Notes: generated from the sequence alone by a model not told the origin. A DNA stretch of 45,800 bases from an uncultured Prevotella sp. (GCF_946407605.1 NZ_CAMJOS010000027.1:1-45800); one strand, 5' to 3'; shown: positions 1 through 8,574, counted from the first letter of the stretch. Made by a program: numbers and translations.

Positions 1-47
1 ATTTGCAGCGGAAATCAGAATTAATTAAGAATAAAATAGGAGTACAA

Positions 48-617
48 ATGAAAGAGATGAACATAGAGAATGGAAGAATGGTGACTATCGACATTGAAAA
101 GGCCAATGTCTTTGCGGTAGTGTTGATGGTAGTCTGTGGCATAGCCTTGCTGGTGCCATTCATACTGATATGGCACGACCAGTGGTCGAGGGAAACGGTA
201 GATGAGTTCTTTGACTCGTTCCTTTGGCGTGGTAGCTTGTTTTTAGTTCTCATGGCAGTAGGTATCGTGGTGCATGAACTGATTCACGGCATCACCTTCG
301 CATGCTTTGCGCCGAGTGGCTGGCGGAGCATCAGCTTCGGAATTATGAAGAAGATGGCGACACCATACTGCCACTGCAACGAGCCTCTGCATCCGCGTCC
401 TTACATCGTAGCCGCCCTGATGCCGTTGATAGTCTTAGGCCTTATCCCCGCTGTGATATGCCTGGTTATCGGCAGCTTCTACCTACTGTTGTGGAGCATC
501 GTCTTCATTGCCGCAGCAGGTGGCGATATCTGGATGGCGTGGCTGATGACAAAAGAGCGTCCAGACTGCACGGTGCTCGACCATCCGACAGAGGCAGGCT
601 ATTATGTCTTTGACTAA
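48..617 (+). CDS. DUF3267-type membrane zincin-like protein
   Basis: A 189-residue membrane protein with about four hydrophobic segments. The second hydrophobic stretch carries VVHELIHG, an HExxH zinc-binding motif inside a membrane helix, as in DUF3267 and related intramembrane or membrane-bound metalloproteases. The ATG at 48 is chosen over the upstream TTG at 3 because AATAGGAGT lies just before it, an unusually clear Shine-Dalgarno site for this genome. Its stop overlaps the stop of the convergent GH109 gene by a few bases. The substrate is unknown. HExxH is seen directly; peptidase activity is inferred, and a third zinc ligand was not identified with confidence. Confidence 0.7.
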   Translation: MKEMNIENGRMVTIDIEKANVFAVVLMVVCGIALLVPFILIWHDQWSRETVDEFFDSFLWRGSLFLVLMAVGIVVHELIHGITFACFAPSGWRSISFGIMKKMATPYCHCNEPLHPRPYIVAALMPLIVLGLIPAVICLVIGSFYLLLWSIVFIAAAGGDIWMAWLMTKERPDCTVLDHPTEAGYYVFD

Positions 618-2173
618 AACTTGGCCTTCTCCTTATCGTATTTCTCCCATAGCTTCTTCTTGGCGCACAGGTCCTTCTGGGCCTTGGTGCTGGCCTCGGC
701 AGCAGAAGCGGCGGCAGCTTCAGCCTCGGGCTCTGCCCATGCAAACTGGAAGCCCTGCACCTTGCGCCACGCTCCTCGCGTGAAATCGGGGAAGGCTACG
801 CTGGCGCTGTTGTTGTCCATAGACAGGGTGCCTAACTCTGCAAGGCAGCACCACTCAGCCAGGTCGTAGACGTCCATGTCGAGGGACAGTCCGTTCTGGA
901 GACAATAGACGAGGCGGGCATCCATGAAGAAGTCCATGCCGCCGTGACCTCCCACTTTGCGAGCCATCTCGCCGTACTTCTTGATGATGGGGTGCTGGTA
1001 TTTGGCGACGAGCGCCTCGTGCTCGTCCTTAGGCAGGAAGCCGTGGCTGCTGAGATTGTCGACCTGGGGAGCCACACCGCTGGCAGCGAGTTGGCTCTTG
1101 TCGAGGGCGTAGTGCTGCTCAGGATATTTGGTGGCATAGCCCTTGGTGCCTGTGAGCTTATACAGACGGTTGTAGGGCTGGGGCGTCATGACGTTGTGCT
1201 GTATCTCCACGACCTTGCCTTCATGGGTGCGCATAAGGGTCGTGGTCTGGTCGCCATTGCGATAGCTCTCGCAAGGGCGTCCTGTCTTCTTCTCGACATA
1301 CGCCTTGCCGTGGACACTCTTGGTATCCATGGCCACGAGGGTGGTGAAGCGGTCGCCGCGGTGGATGTTCATAGCCAGCGCCACAGGGCCGAGGCCGTGG
1401 GTAGGGTAGAGGTCGCCACGATTCTCCATATTATACTTCATGCGCCATCCGAGGCCGTCGGGGTCGGAGCCGTCGGGGTTCTTCCAGTAGTAGTCCCAGA
1501 AGTCGTCGAGGTTGTGGATATAGGCCCCCTCGCCACGCAGCACCTCGCCGAAGACGCCGTGCTGGGCCATGTTGAGGGTGTTGAGTTCGTACCAGTCGTA
1601 GCAGCAGTTCTCAAGTATCATGCAATGCTTGCGGGTGCGCTCGCTCAGATTGACGAGCTCCCAGCATTGTGCGAGGTTCATGGCTGAGGGTACCTCGATG
1701 GCGGCGTGCTTGCCGTTCTCAAGGGCACACTTGGCCACGGGGAAGTGGTGGTCCCAGTCGGTGGCGATATAGACGAGGTCGATGTCAGGGCGCTGGCAGA
1801 GCTGCTCATAGCCTTTCTCGCCCGAATAGATGGCAGCAGGGGGAAGACCGGCTTTGCGGAGGTAGGACTGACAGTTCTCGGCACGTTGTGCCTCATAATC
1901 GCAAAGGGCCACAATCTGCACGCCAGGGATGAACGTGAAGCGCTCTACGGCACCAGGGCCTCGCATGCCCAGACCCACGAAGGCGACACGTACGGTTTCC
2001 AGTTTTGGTGCCGTGAGTGCGATGACATCCGTCTGTCCTGCAGGCCGTGAGGGGGTGTTGACAACAATGGTCCCTTTCTCCCAATGCCAGTCGTTGTCAG
2101 TAACCGAGAGTGACTGGGCGCCAGCTGTCAGCGCGATGCAGACTACTGTGACAAAAGCAATCAATTTCTTCAT
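614..2173 (-). CDS. Secreted GH109 / Gfo-Idh-MocA family protein (alpha-N-acetylgalactosaminidase-like)
   Basis: A 519-residue secreted protein. The signal peptide (MKKLIAFVTVVCIALTAGAQ) fixes the start at 2173. A Rossmann nucleotide-binding motif, VGLGMRGPG, lies at about residues 66-74, followed by EVPSAMNLAQCWELV and a later GGHGGMDFFMDARL segment at about 405-418. These are typical of glycoside hydrolase family 109, which cleaves terminal alpha-N-acetylgalactosamine using a tightly bound NAD(H). The C-terminus is an Ala/Glu/Lys-rich tail of about 40 residues. A likely role is glycan (mucin or blood-group A type) trimming in the periplasm. Some family members act on other sugars, so the substrate is inferred. 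It is transcribed alone, away from the peptide-export operon. Confidence 0.85.
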   Translation of the reverse strand: MKKLIAFVTVVCIALTAGAQSLSVTDNDWHWEKGTIVVNTPSRPAGQTDVIALTAPKLETVRVAFVGLGMRGPGAVERFTFIPGVQIVALCDYEAQRAENCQSYLRKAGLPPAAIYSGEKGYEQLCQRPDIDLVYIATDWDHHFPVAKCALENGKHAAIEVPSAMNLAQCWELVNLSERTRKHCMILENCCYDWYELNTLNMAQHGVFGEVLRGEGAYIHNLDDFWDYYWKNPDGSDPDGLGWRMKYNMENRGDLYPTHGLGPVALAMNIHRGDRFTTLVAMDTKSVHGKAYVEKKTGRPCESYRNGDQTTTLMRTHEGKVVEIQHNVMTPQPYNRLYKLTGTKGYATKYPEQHYALDKSQLAASGVAPQVDNLSSHGFLPKDEHEALVAKYQHPIIKKYGEMARKVGGHGGMDFFMDARLVYCLQNGLSLDMDVYDLAEWCCLAELGTLSMDNNSASVAFPDFTRGAWRKVQGFQFAWAEPEAEAAAASAAEASTKAQKDLCAKKKLWEKYDKEKAKF

Positions 2174-2215
2174 GTTGAAAAGGTCGTTAGTAATAATAGT
2201 TTGATTATTTTGGCA

Positions 2216-2223
2216 CAAAGATA
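2216..2223 (-). promoter_or_regulatory. -7 element for the GH109 gene
   Basis: The minus strand reads TATCTTTG, the Bacteroidetes TAnnTTTG element, about 43 bases before the GH109 start. No clear TTTG -33 box is seen at the expected spacing. Confidence 0.5.
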
Positions 2224-2246
2224 ATACGAAAAGATGAAAAAATGAC

Positions 2247-2254
2247 TATCTTTG
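2247..2254 (+). promoter_or_regulatory. Distal -7 element facing the peptide-export operon
   Basis: TATCTTTG on the plus strand lies 23 bases from the divergent element at 2216-2223 and upstream of a second, better promoter at 2287-2317. It may be a second start for the operon. No -33 TTTG is seen. Confidence 0.35.
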
Positions 2255-2286
2255 CCACGAAAAATACAATAAAAACAAAGGATTTT

Positions 2287-2317
2287 TTTGTGAAATCATT
2301 TTTTATGCTTATCTTTG
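2287..2317 (+). promoter_or_regulatory. Main promoter of the double-glycine peptide export operon
   Basis: TTTG at 2287-2290, a 19-base spacer, then TATCTTTG at 2310-2317 match the Bacteroidetes sigma-ABfr consensus. Transcription would begin near 2322-2325, giving a leader of about 35 bases before the precursor ATG at 2360. Confidence 0.75.
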
Positions 2318-2359
2318 CAGGCAAATAAACTATAGTATTAACCCATAAAACGCTTAATT

Positions 2360-2506
2360 ATGTCAAACGTGAATAAAGTAGACAAGGAACTGCTCAGCGA
2401 TGAGGATCTGATGAAGGTTGATGGTGGAAGGATTATTCTGAAACCGAATTCTCAAACTCTATCAGAAGATGGAACACCCCAATCTTCTTTTAAGGAGTTG
2501 CCGTAA
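2360..2506 (+). CDS. Double-glycine leader precursor peptide (48 aa)
   Basis: A 48-codon gene directly behind a good promoter. Residues 12-23 read LSDEDLMKVDGG. This fits the double-glycine leader consensus of C39-processed peptides: Leu at -12, Ser at -11, acidic at -8, Leu at -7, Val at -4 and Gly-Gly at -2/-1. Cleavage after Gly23 would free a 25-residue peptide that starts RIILKP and ends FKELP. It has no cysteine, three basic and three acidic residues, and is rather hydrophilic. The next genes encode a C39 peptidase/ABC exporter and its partners, which is exactly the machinery such a leader needs. The product could be a bacteriocin or a signalling peptide; its neutral, soluble character leans slightly to the latter. 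No immunity gene or modifying enzyme was recognised nearby. Confidence 0.85.
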   Translation: MSNVNKVDKELLSDEDLMKVDGGRIILKPNSQTLSEDGTPQSSFKELP

Positions 2507-2535
2507 TGCATTAATGAAATGTGGTTATTTAGCTG

Positions 2536-2561
2536 AGCAACAGGCTATTATGTCTGTTGCT
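2536..2561 (+). promoter_or_regulatory. Stem-loop between precursor and transport genes
   Basis: AGCAACAG at 2536-2543 and CTGTTGCT at 2554-2561 form a perfect 8-bp stem with a 10-base loop, ending 12 bases before the ATG of the HlyD-like gene. It lies in the 67-base gap after the precursor and lacks a strong T run. It could lower read-through or translation of the transporter genes relative to the precursor, or protect the short precursor mRNA; this is inferred. Confidence 0.5.
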
Positions 2562-2573
2562 TTCTCATAATAT

Positions 2574-3410
2574 ATGGCACAGATATTCAATCAAGAGGCG
2601 CTCAACGCACTCGACAGCCATAAGGAGCAGATGGAGATGCCACGCGTGGCGTCGCCAAAGTTGTGGCTGTTGCTGACAGCCCTGCTGACGTTGTGTGCAG
2701 TGGCTGTGTTCTGGTGTGCTTTCGGCACGGTGAACTACACGGTGACGGCCCGTTCGGTGATATTCCCCTTTGGTGAAGCCCGTCCCGTGAGCGTGCATTA
2801 CGACGGCACGATAGACAAGGTGGTGGTGACCAACGGTCAGACGGTAAAGCCTGGCGATGCGCTGGTAAACATCCGTTCGCAGCTGGCTACTGCCGTGCTG
2901 CGTGCCCCAGAAGCTGGCGTGGTGCTGACGGCCCTGACGCCCAACAGCAATTTCACCAAGCGTGAGCCGCTGGTGTGGCTGTTGCCACAGGCTACGGCGA
3001 TGCACGAGCGTGAGGTGTTGGCATACGTGACCTTCAAGGACCTGCGTAAGGTGAAGCGTGGGGCTCAGGTGCAGGTGACGCCGAGCGACCTGGAGCGCGA
3101 GAAGTGGGGCTATGCCACTGGCAGGGTGGTTGACATTGCTGCCTATCCCACCAACCGCAAGGCTGTGGCCGACAAGCTGAAGCTGGCCGAGTTGGCGTCG
3201 TTTATCCCTGAGGGCGAGACGGTCTATGAGGTACGTATCGTGCTTGACAGCGATGACGACGGCCTGATATGGAGTCGTAAGAAGAGCCAGGAGGTGGCGA
3301 TGACCACGGGTATGCCCTGTCAGGTACAGATTATCTGGAGCAAGCGATATATATGGCAGGTGCTGTTGGGACAGGCCGAAAACACGTTAAACTCTATACA
3401 GGGAAAATAA
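2574..3410 (+). CDS. NHLM-type HlyD-like secretion protein
   Basis: A 278-residue inner-membrane protein with a short cytoplasmic N-terminus, one membrane helix at about residues 29-52 (LWLLLTALLTLCAVAVFWCAF), then a lipoyl/barrel-sandwich domain (SVHYDGTIDKVVVTNGQTVKPGDALVNI) and a C-terminal beta-barrel. It lacks the long coiled-coil hairpin of classical HlyD. This compact form resembles the HlyD-like protein of NHLM bacteriocin systems (TIGR03794 type). It begins 67 bases after the precursor gene and ends 9 bases before the C39 ABC transporter, so it is cotranscribed. It probably couples the transporter to the periplasmic parts encoded downstream. The family call rests on domain order and context. 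Confidence 0.82.
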   Translation: MAQIFNQEALNALDSHKEQMEMPRVASPKLWLLLTALLTLCAVAVFWCAFGTVNYTVTARSVIFPFGEARPVSVHYDGTIDKVVVTNGQTVKPGDALVNIRSQLATAVLRAPEAGVVLTALTPNSNFTKREPLVWLLPQATAMHEREVLAYVTFKDLRKVKRGAQVQVTPSDLEREKWGYATGRVVDIAAYPTNRKAVADKLKLAELASFIPEGETVYEVRIVLDSDDDGLIWSRKKSQEVAMTTGMPCQVQIIWSKRYIWQVLLGQAENTLNSIQGK

Positions 3411-3419
3411 TACAGGCGT

Positions 3420-5546
3420 ATGGTAAAGGTTCCCATGGTGCTACAGATGGAAGCGGTGGAGTGCGGTGCTGCCTCACTGACCATGATTCTGGCCTATTAC
3501 GGCAAGTGGCTTCCTCTGGAACAGGTGCGTGAGGCCTGCGGCATCAGTCGCGACGGCTCGTCGATGTTCAAGATCAAACGGGCAGCCATGAATTATGGCC
3601 TCGACGTTTCGGCCTATAAGGTGGAAGTAGAGGAGCTTGAAGGCATGGAGCCTGCCATCATTCACTGGAACTTCAATCATTTTGTGGTGTTCAGAGGCCT
3701 GAAGAAAGGTAAGGTGTGTCTGAACGACCCTGGCGTGGGACCTGTAGAGGTGCCGATGGACGAGTTCCGCAAGTCGTTTACGGGTGTTGTCATGACCTTC
3801 GAGGTGACAGACCGCTTCGAGCGTGGCGGACGTCCCACCAGCATCCTCTCGTATATCAAACGCAACATGCAAGGTGGCATGAAGCCTTTCTGGCTGACCT
3901 TTATCTTTGCCCTGCTGGCAGCGATGGTGGCACTGGTGACCCCTCTGTTTACCAAGGTGTTCATGGACGAGATACTCTCTGGGCGCAACGTGGAGTGGAA
4001 GACGGTGTTCTTCGTGCTGATGGGCATTGTGGCGATATTCAACTTCATCGTGGTGATGCTGCACGAACGCTACTCGAAACGTATTGCAGGCGAGCTGGCG
4101 CTGAAGGGCAATGCCAGTTATCTGCGCCATCTGATGCGGCTGCCTATGAGCTTTTTCGCCATGCGATTCGTGGGCGACCTGCAACAGCGACAGCGACTGA
4201 ACGAGACCATCACCCACTCGCTGGTAGAGGTGCTGGCGCCCCAGATCATCAACATCGGACTGCTGGTGTTCTACCTGGTCTTGATGCTGTCGTATAACTA
4301 CACCCTGACTTTCATTGGCGTGCTGGCGGCCATCATCAACCTGGCTACGGTGCGCTATTATGCCAATAAACGTTTCAACCTGATACGTGCCACGCAGCAG
4401 AGCGAAGGCAAGTATTTCTCGGCTACGGTGAGCTGTCTGGAGAATATTGAGAGCATCAAGGCAGCTGGTGCCGAGACGGGATTCTTCGAGTTCTGGAGCG
4501 GTCTGTGGACGCAGAAGTTTAATAAGGAACGCGCCTCGCGTGAGCAGCAGGCCGAGATGAGCTTGCTGCCTACGCTGACAAACAGTCTGATGTCAACAGC
4601 CGTACTGCTGATAGGTGCGTGGTATATCCTGCAAGGCGACATGAGCGTGGGTATGCTGATGGCCTTCCAGGGATTTATGACAGCCTTCATGTTGCCTGTG
4701 GCGCAGATTGTCAACGCCAGTCAGCAGCTGGTGGAGATGCGCTCACAGATGGAGCGTGTGGAGGATGTGATGAAATATCCTGAGGACTATCGTCATGCCG
4801 ATGCCAGCACGAATATAGAGGGCAAGCTGAAGGGAGAACTGGAGATGCGTAATGTCACCTTCGGCTATTCGCCCATGCAGCAGCCACTCATCGAGAACTT
4901 CAACCTGCACCTGAAGCCAGGACAGTCGGTGGCTTTCGTGGGCAGTAGCGGTTGCGGCAAATCGACGCTGGCCAAGTTGATCTGCGGACTTTATAAGCCG
5001 TGGCAGGGCGAGATACTCTTCGACGGACGTCCCATAGAGAGCATCAGCTCAGAGGAGATGACAAACTCTCTGGCCCTGGTGGACCAGAACATTGTGCTCT
5101 TCGACGATACGGTGGCTCAGAATATACGTATGTGGGACCAGAGCATCGAGGACTTTGCCATGCGTCTGGCCTGCGACAATGCCCGTATCTACGACGACTT
5201 GATGGAGCGTCCAGAGGGTTTTTCTACCAAAGTGATTCATGGCGGACAGAACTTCAGTGGCGGACAGCGTCAGCGTATAGAGATTGCCACCGCCCTCGCA
5301 CGCGATCCTATGATTATTATCATGGACGAGGCCACATCGGCACTAGACCCCACCACCGAAGACCAGGTGATGAGGCAGATACGTGAGATGGGTATGACGC
5401 TCGTGGTGGTGGCCCACCGTCTGTCGACCATCCGCGACTGCGACGAGATTATCGTGATGGACAAAGGACATATTCTGCAGCGTGGCACCCATGAGGAGCT
5501 GATGCAGCAGGAGGGACTCTACAAACAACTGATGGAGAATACATAA
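3420..5546 (+). CDS. C39-peptidase ABC transporter (NHLM ABC1 / PCAT type)
   Basis: A 708-residue peptidase-containing ABC transporter. The N-terminal C39 domain opens with VLQMEAVECGAASLTMILAYYG. Cys15, His87 (NHFVVF) and Asp103 (LNDPG) form the cysteine-protease triad with Gln9 as oxyanion residue. A six-helix membrane domain covers about residues 155-440. The ATPase has Walker A GSSGCGKST (about 507-515), signature FSGGQRQR (about 611), Walker B IIIMDEATSALD and H-loop VVVAHRLST. All catalytic residues look intact. It should cut the leader of the 2360-2506 precursor after Gly-Gly on the cytoplasmic side and export the core peptide. It matches NHLM ABC1 (TIGR03796 type) in both the C39 region and operon position. 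Confidence 0.92.
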   Translation: MVKVPMVLQMEAVECGAASLTMILAYYGKWLPLEQVREACGISRDGSSMFKIKRAAMNYGLDVSAYKVEVEELEGMEPAIIHWNFNHFVVFRGLKKGKVCLNDPGVGPVEVPMDEFRKSFTGVVMTFEVTDRFERGGRPTSILSYIKRNMQGGMKPFWLTFIFALLAAMVALVTPLFTKVFMDEILSGRNVEWKTVFFVLMGIVAIFNFIVVMLHERYSKRIAGELALKGNASYLRHLMRLPMSFFAMRFVGDLQQRQRLNETITHSLVEVLAPQIINIGLLVFYLVLMLSYNYTLTFIGVLAAIINLATVRYYANKRFNLIRATQQSEGKYFSATVSCLENIESIKAAGAETGFFEFWSGLWTQKFNKERASREQQAEMSLLPTLTNSLMSTAVLLIGAWYILQGDMSVGMLMAFQGFMTAFMLPVAQIVNASQQLVEMRSQMERVEDVMKYPEDYRHADASTNIEGKLKGELEMRNVTFGYSPMQQPLIENFNLHLKPGQSVAFVGSSGCGKSTLAKLICGLYKPWQGEILFDGRPIESISSEEMTNSLALVDQNIVLFDDTVAQNIRMWDQSIEDFAMRLACDNARIYDDLMERPEGFSTKVIHGGQNFSGGQRQRIEIATALARDPMIIIMDEATSALDPTTEDQVMRQIREMGMTLVVVAHRLSTIRDCDEIIVMDKGHILQRGTHEELMQQEGLYKQLMENT

Positions 5547-5562
5547 AAAGGGGAGAAACGGT

Positions 5563-7734
5563 ATGAAGCTATTCTTGAACCAAATAGAAGCACGTCGCAA
5601 GCTGGAGCGTACAGCACTCGACCTCGAACTGGAGGAAGGTGCCGAACGCATGGGCTTGAAACGGCGTGCGCATGCCTCCACTCCCCATACGGACAATGTG
5701 GCCATACACCAGATACTGCAGGCACTGAACATCACCGAATATGAACTGGAAGACGAGGAACTGGTGTCACTTGAGGACCAGCTGAAGGGCATTGTGCGCC
5801 AGTATGGCATCATGATGCGTGAGGTGGAACTGAAAGACGGCTGGTGGAAGGAGTCGGTAGGACCTATGGTTGGTCGTAACCGCGAGGGCCAGTTGCTCAC
5901 GCTGCTGCCCACACGCTCTGGTCGTAACTATCGTTATATGGGTGCCGACGGCAGGTGGAAGAAGGTGTCGCGAAAGGACATGCAGACGGTGCTGGCCGAC
6001 AAGGGCTTTCTGTTCTCTAAGGCCCTGCCGCTGAAAAAGCTGGGCATACGCCACCTGCTGACCTTTATCCTGAAGTCTATCTGGGGCCATAGCATGGTGT
6101 ATATGGTGCTGGCCGCCCTGATGGTGGTGCTTCTGGGTATGTTTACGCCAATGGCCAACAAGCTGGTGTTCGAGACTGTCATCCCCACAGGCATCGCTGC
6201 CGACCTGGCTCCGATAGCAGGACTGCTGGTGGGTGCTGGCATCGCCTCTGTGCTGATGGTGTATATCCGTAACATCTTCATTCTCAGGGTGGAGAATATT
6301 GTGGAGATGGACTTGCATAATGCCATTATGGGTCGTATGTTCTACCTGTCGCCACAGTTCTTCAGCAAGAACAGCAGCGGTACGCTGACGGCGAAGCTCA
6401 ACAACCTGACGGTGCTGTGCCAGCAACTCAACGAAACCATCGTTGGTGCCCTGCTCAGCGGCGTCCTGTCTGTCATCTATTTCGTGCAGGTGTGGCTCTA
6501 TGGCGGACAGCTGCTGTGGCCTGCGCTGCTGCTGTTTGGTCTGCAGACGCTGATTATCGTGCTCTACTATCGCGTCATGATAAAGCTGCGCAAGGACTAT
6601 ACGGAGCGTAACGACCAACTGGGTGGTATGGAGTGTAACCTCTTTGCTGGCATGCAGAAAATCAAGGTCACTGGCTCTGAGCTGCGTGCCTTTACACAGT
6701 GGCTCAACCACTATACCAAGGCGGCACGCATCGTGTATAACCCTGTGCTGGGGGCGCGTTTGTATCCTGCTTTGATGGCGCTGCTTAATATCGGTGGTAT
6801 GGGATTGCTCTACTGGTGGGCCGTCAGCGACGCCACCCATACCAGCGACTTCATCGCCTTTATCACGGCCTTTGGCATGATGACGACGTCGCTCTCTACT
6901 ATTGCGGCTCAGATACCTATGATGTCGCTCATGGCACCGCTGTTGAACAGCATACGACCCATACTCGAGGCTGTGCCAGAGATTCAGCGTAACTCCACGC
7001 AGGTGCCCATGTTGTTTGGTAATATTGAGATCAAAGGCCTCTCGTTCCGCTATCAGGAGGATATGCCGTTGGTGCTCGACAACCTGTCGCTCAGCATCAA
7101 GCCTGGCGAATATATCGGCATTGTGGGAAAATCGGGCTGTGGCAAGTCCACGTTGATGCGACTGCTGCTGGGCTTCGAGAAACCCCTTCGTGGCAGCATC
7201 TGCTACGATAACTTCGAGTTGGACAAGGTTGACAAGAGTCAGCTGCGACGTCGTATAGGCACCTGTCTGCAAAACGGCAGCCTCTTCGTGGGCGAGCTGT
7301 TGGAGAATATCACCATCACGGCACCCTGGGCCACTCAGGACGATGCTTGGGAGGCCTTGCGTCAGGCATGTATGTACGACGAGGTGAAGGCTCTGCCTAT
7401 GGGTCTGCACACCATCATCACAGAGGGTGGGGGAGGTTTCTCTGGCGGACAGAAGCAGCGCCTGCTCATCGCCCGTGCGCTGATAAGCAAACCCAACATC
7501 ATCTTCTTCGACGAGGCTACGTCGGCACTCGACAATATCAGTCAGAAGCAGGTCAGCGACAACCTCGACAAGCTGCATTGCACGCGTGTGGTCATTGCCC
7601 ATCGCTTGTCCACCATCCGCCATTGCGACCGTATCATCGTGCTCGACAAAGGCCACATTGCCGAGGAGGGTAATTTCGAGGAGCTGATGTCAAAGAAAGG
7701 TCTTTTCTACGAAATGAGTCTACGACAATTATAG
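5563..7734 (+). CDS. NHLM ABC2-type ABC transporter (no peptidase)
   Basis: A 723-residue ABC half-transporter. The first ~165 residues contain no C39 catalytic cysteine but keep the NHLM ABC2 pattern VELKDGWWKESVGPMV followed by LLPTRSGRNYRYM (TIGR03797 type). A six-helix membrane domain follows, then an ATPase with Walker A GKSGCGKST (about 521-529), signature FSGGQKQR (about 625), Walker B IIFFDEATSALD and H-loop VVIAHRLST. It starts 16 bases after ABC1. The two proteins probably form a heterodimer in which only ABC1 carries the protease, as proposed for NHLM systems; formation of the pair is inferred from adjacency. Both ATP sites look competent, so it is not a degenerate partner. Confidence 0.9.
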   Translation: MKLFLNQIEARRKLERTALDLELEEGAERMGLKRRAHASTPHTDNVAIHQILQALNITEYELEDEELVSLEDQLKGIVRQYGIMMREVELKDGWWKESVGPMVGRNREGQLLTLLPTRSGRNYRYMGADGRWKKVSRKDMQTVLADKGFLFSKALPLKKLGIRHLLTFILKSIWGHSMVYMVLAALMVVLLGMFTPMANKLVFETVIPTGIAADLAPIAGLLVGAGIASVLMVYIRNIFILRVENIVEMDLHNAIMGRMFYLSPQFFSKNSSGTLTAKLNNLTVLCQQLNETIVGALLSGVLSVIYFVQVWLYGGQLLWPALLLFGLQTLIIVLYYRVMIKLRKDYTERNDQLGGMECNLFAGMQKIKVTGSELRAFTQWLNHYTKAARIVYNPVLGARLYPALMALLNIGGMGLLYWWAVSDATHTSDFIAFITAFGMMTTSLSTIAAQIPMMSLMAPLLNSIRPILEAVPEIQRNSTQVPMLFGNIEIKGLSFRYQEDMPLVLDNLSLSIKPGEYIGIVGKSGCGKSTLMRLLLGFEKPLRGSICYDNFELDKVDKSQLRRRIGTCLQNGSLFVGELLENITITAPWATQDDAWEALRQACMYDEVKALPMGLHTIITEGGGGFSGGQKQRLLIARALISKPNIIFFDEATSALDNISQKQVSDNLDKLHCTRVVIAHRLSTIRHCDRIIVLDKGHIAEEGNFEELMSKKGLFYEMSLRQL

Positions 7735-7737
7735 GTT

Positions 7738-8571
7738 ATGAACAGAATATTGATTATCACGGCAGGTGTACTGCTACTCGCAGGGTGCGGGCAGACAGCA
7801 TCGCAGCAGGCTGAGGACAACACCCAAGCCGACTCGGCTGCCATCAGTCAGCAGTCAGTCACCGATAGCGTTGAGCCACAGCAAGTGCTCGACATCCAGA
7901 CCATGGGTCGCGTTGTTGCCACCCGCTATGCTGACGTGAAGTTCGAGGCAGCCCTGCCCGTCAGTCACGTCATGGTGCATAATGGCGACCACGTGCGACA
8001 GGGACAACTGCTGGCACAGCTCGACGGCTATCGTCAGGAGAATGCCATCGAACAGATACAGCGTGAGATGGAGCAGGCCCGCTTGAAGATGCATGAGGTG
8101 ATAGTTGACCAGGGTTACGACCCAGAGCAGATGGGCAGCGTGCCTGATAACGTGCGACATATCGCAGAGGTGAAAAGCGGCTATCAGTTAGCACAGAGCA
8201 AGTTGGCGTCGGCCCGTCATGAGCTGACAACGACACGTGTCACGGCGCCTTTCGACGGTATTGTTGCCAACGTCACCGCACGTGCCGGACAGCTTTCGCA
8301 GGTGGGAGAGGTGGTGTGCCGCATCATCAGCAACCAACAGATGAATGTGGAGTTTCCTGTGATGGAGACAGATCTGCAGCGCTATGCTAAGGGTACCACC
8401 ATCCAGGTCTGTCCTGTGGCCAATGCCGACAAGGTGTATGAGGCCTCCGTCGTCGAGATCAACCCTATCGTGAGCGATCAGGGCACCGTCGATGTTCGTG
8501 CTGCCATCAGCCATCCTGACGGACTGTTCGACGGCATGCATGTCACCGTGATAAGCATCAACAAAGAATAA
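7738..8571 (+). CDS. Lipoprotein periplasmic adaptor (membrane-fusion protein)
   Basis: A 277-residue lipoprotein with the signal MNRILIITAGVLLLAGC (lipobox LAGC, Cys17). It has a split lipoyl domain (VMVHNGDHVRQGQLLAQLDG and TRVTAPFDGIVANVTARAGQ), an intervening helical hairpin of about 70 residues (QREMEQARLKMHEVI to SKLASARHELTT) and a C-terminal barrel. This is the build of RND/MacA-like adaptors that dock on TolC. It begins 3 bases after ABC2 and ends 3 bases before the TolC gene. The operon thus has two adaptors, a hairpin-less inner-membrane one and this lipoprotein, which together may bridge the ABC pair to the outer membrane. The reading is strong; the mode of assembly is inferred. 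Confidence 0.88.
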   Translation: MNRILIITAGVLLLAGCGQTASQQAEDNTQADSAAISQQSVTDSVEPQQVLDIQTMGRVVATRYADVKFEAALPVSHVMVHNGDHVRQGQLLAQLDGYRQENAIEQIQREMEQARLKMHEVIVDQGYDPEQMGSVPDNVRHIAEVKSGYQLAQSKLASARHELTTTRVTAPFDGIVANVTARAGQLSQVGEVVCRIISNQQMNVEFPVMETDLQRYAKGTTIQVCPVANADKVYEASVVEINPIVSDQGTVDVRAAISHPDGLFDGMHVTVISINKE

Positions 8572-8574
8572 GCC

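Noticed and set aside
944..1687. 247-residue plus-strand frame
   Set aside because: It is antisense to the GH109 gene, has no domain, and owes its length to the codon pattern of the real gene.
2514..2570. 18-codon frame between precursor and HlyD gene
   Set aside because: Too short, no leader motif, and most of it is the 8-bp stem-loop; probably not a second precursor.
3474..4217. 247-residue minus-strand frame inside the C39 ABC gene
   Set aside because: Antisense shadow of a clear, full-length transporter gene.
5767..7656. 629-residue minus-strand frame
   Set aside because: Antisense to the second ABC transporter; rich in His and Gln, without domains or signals.
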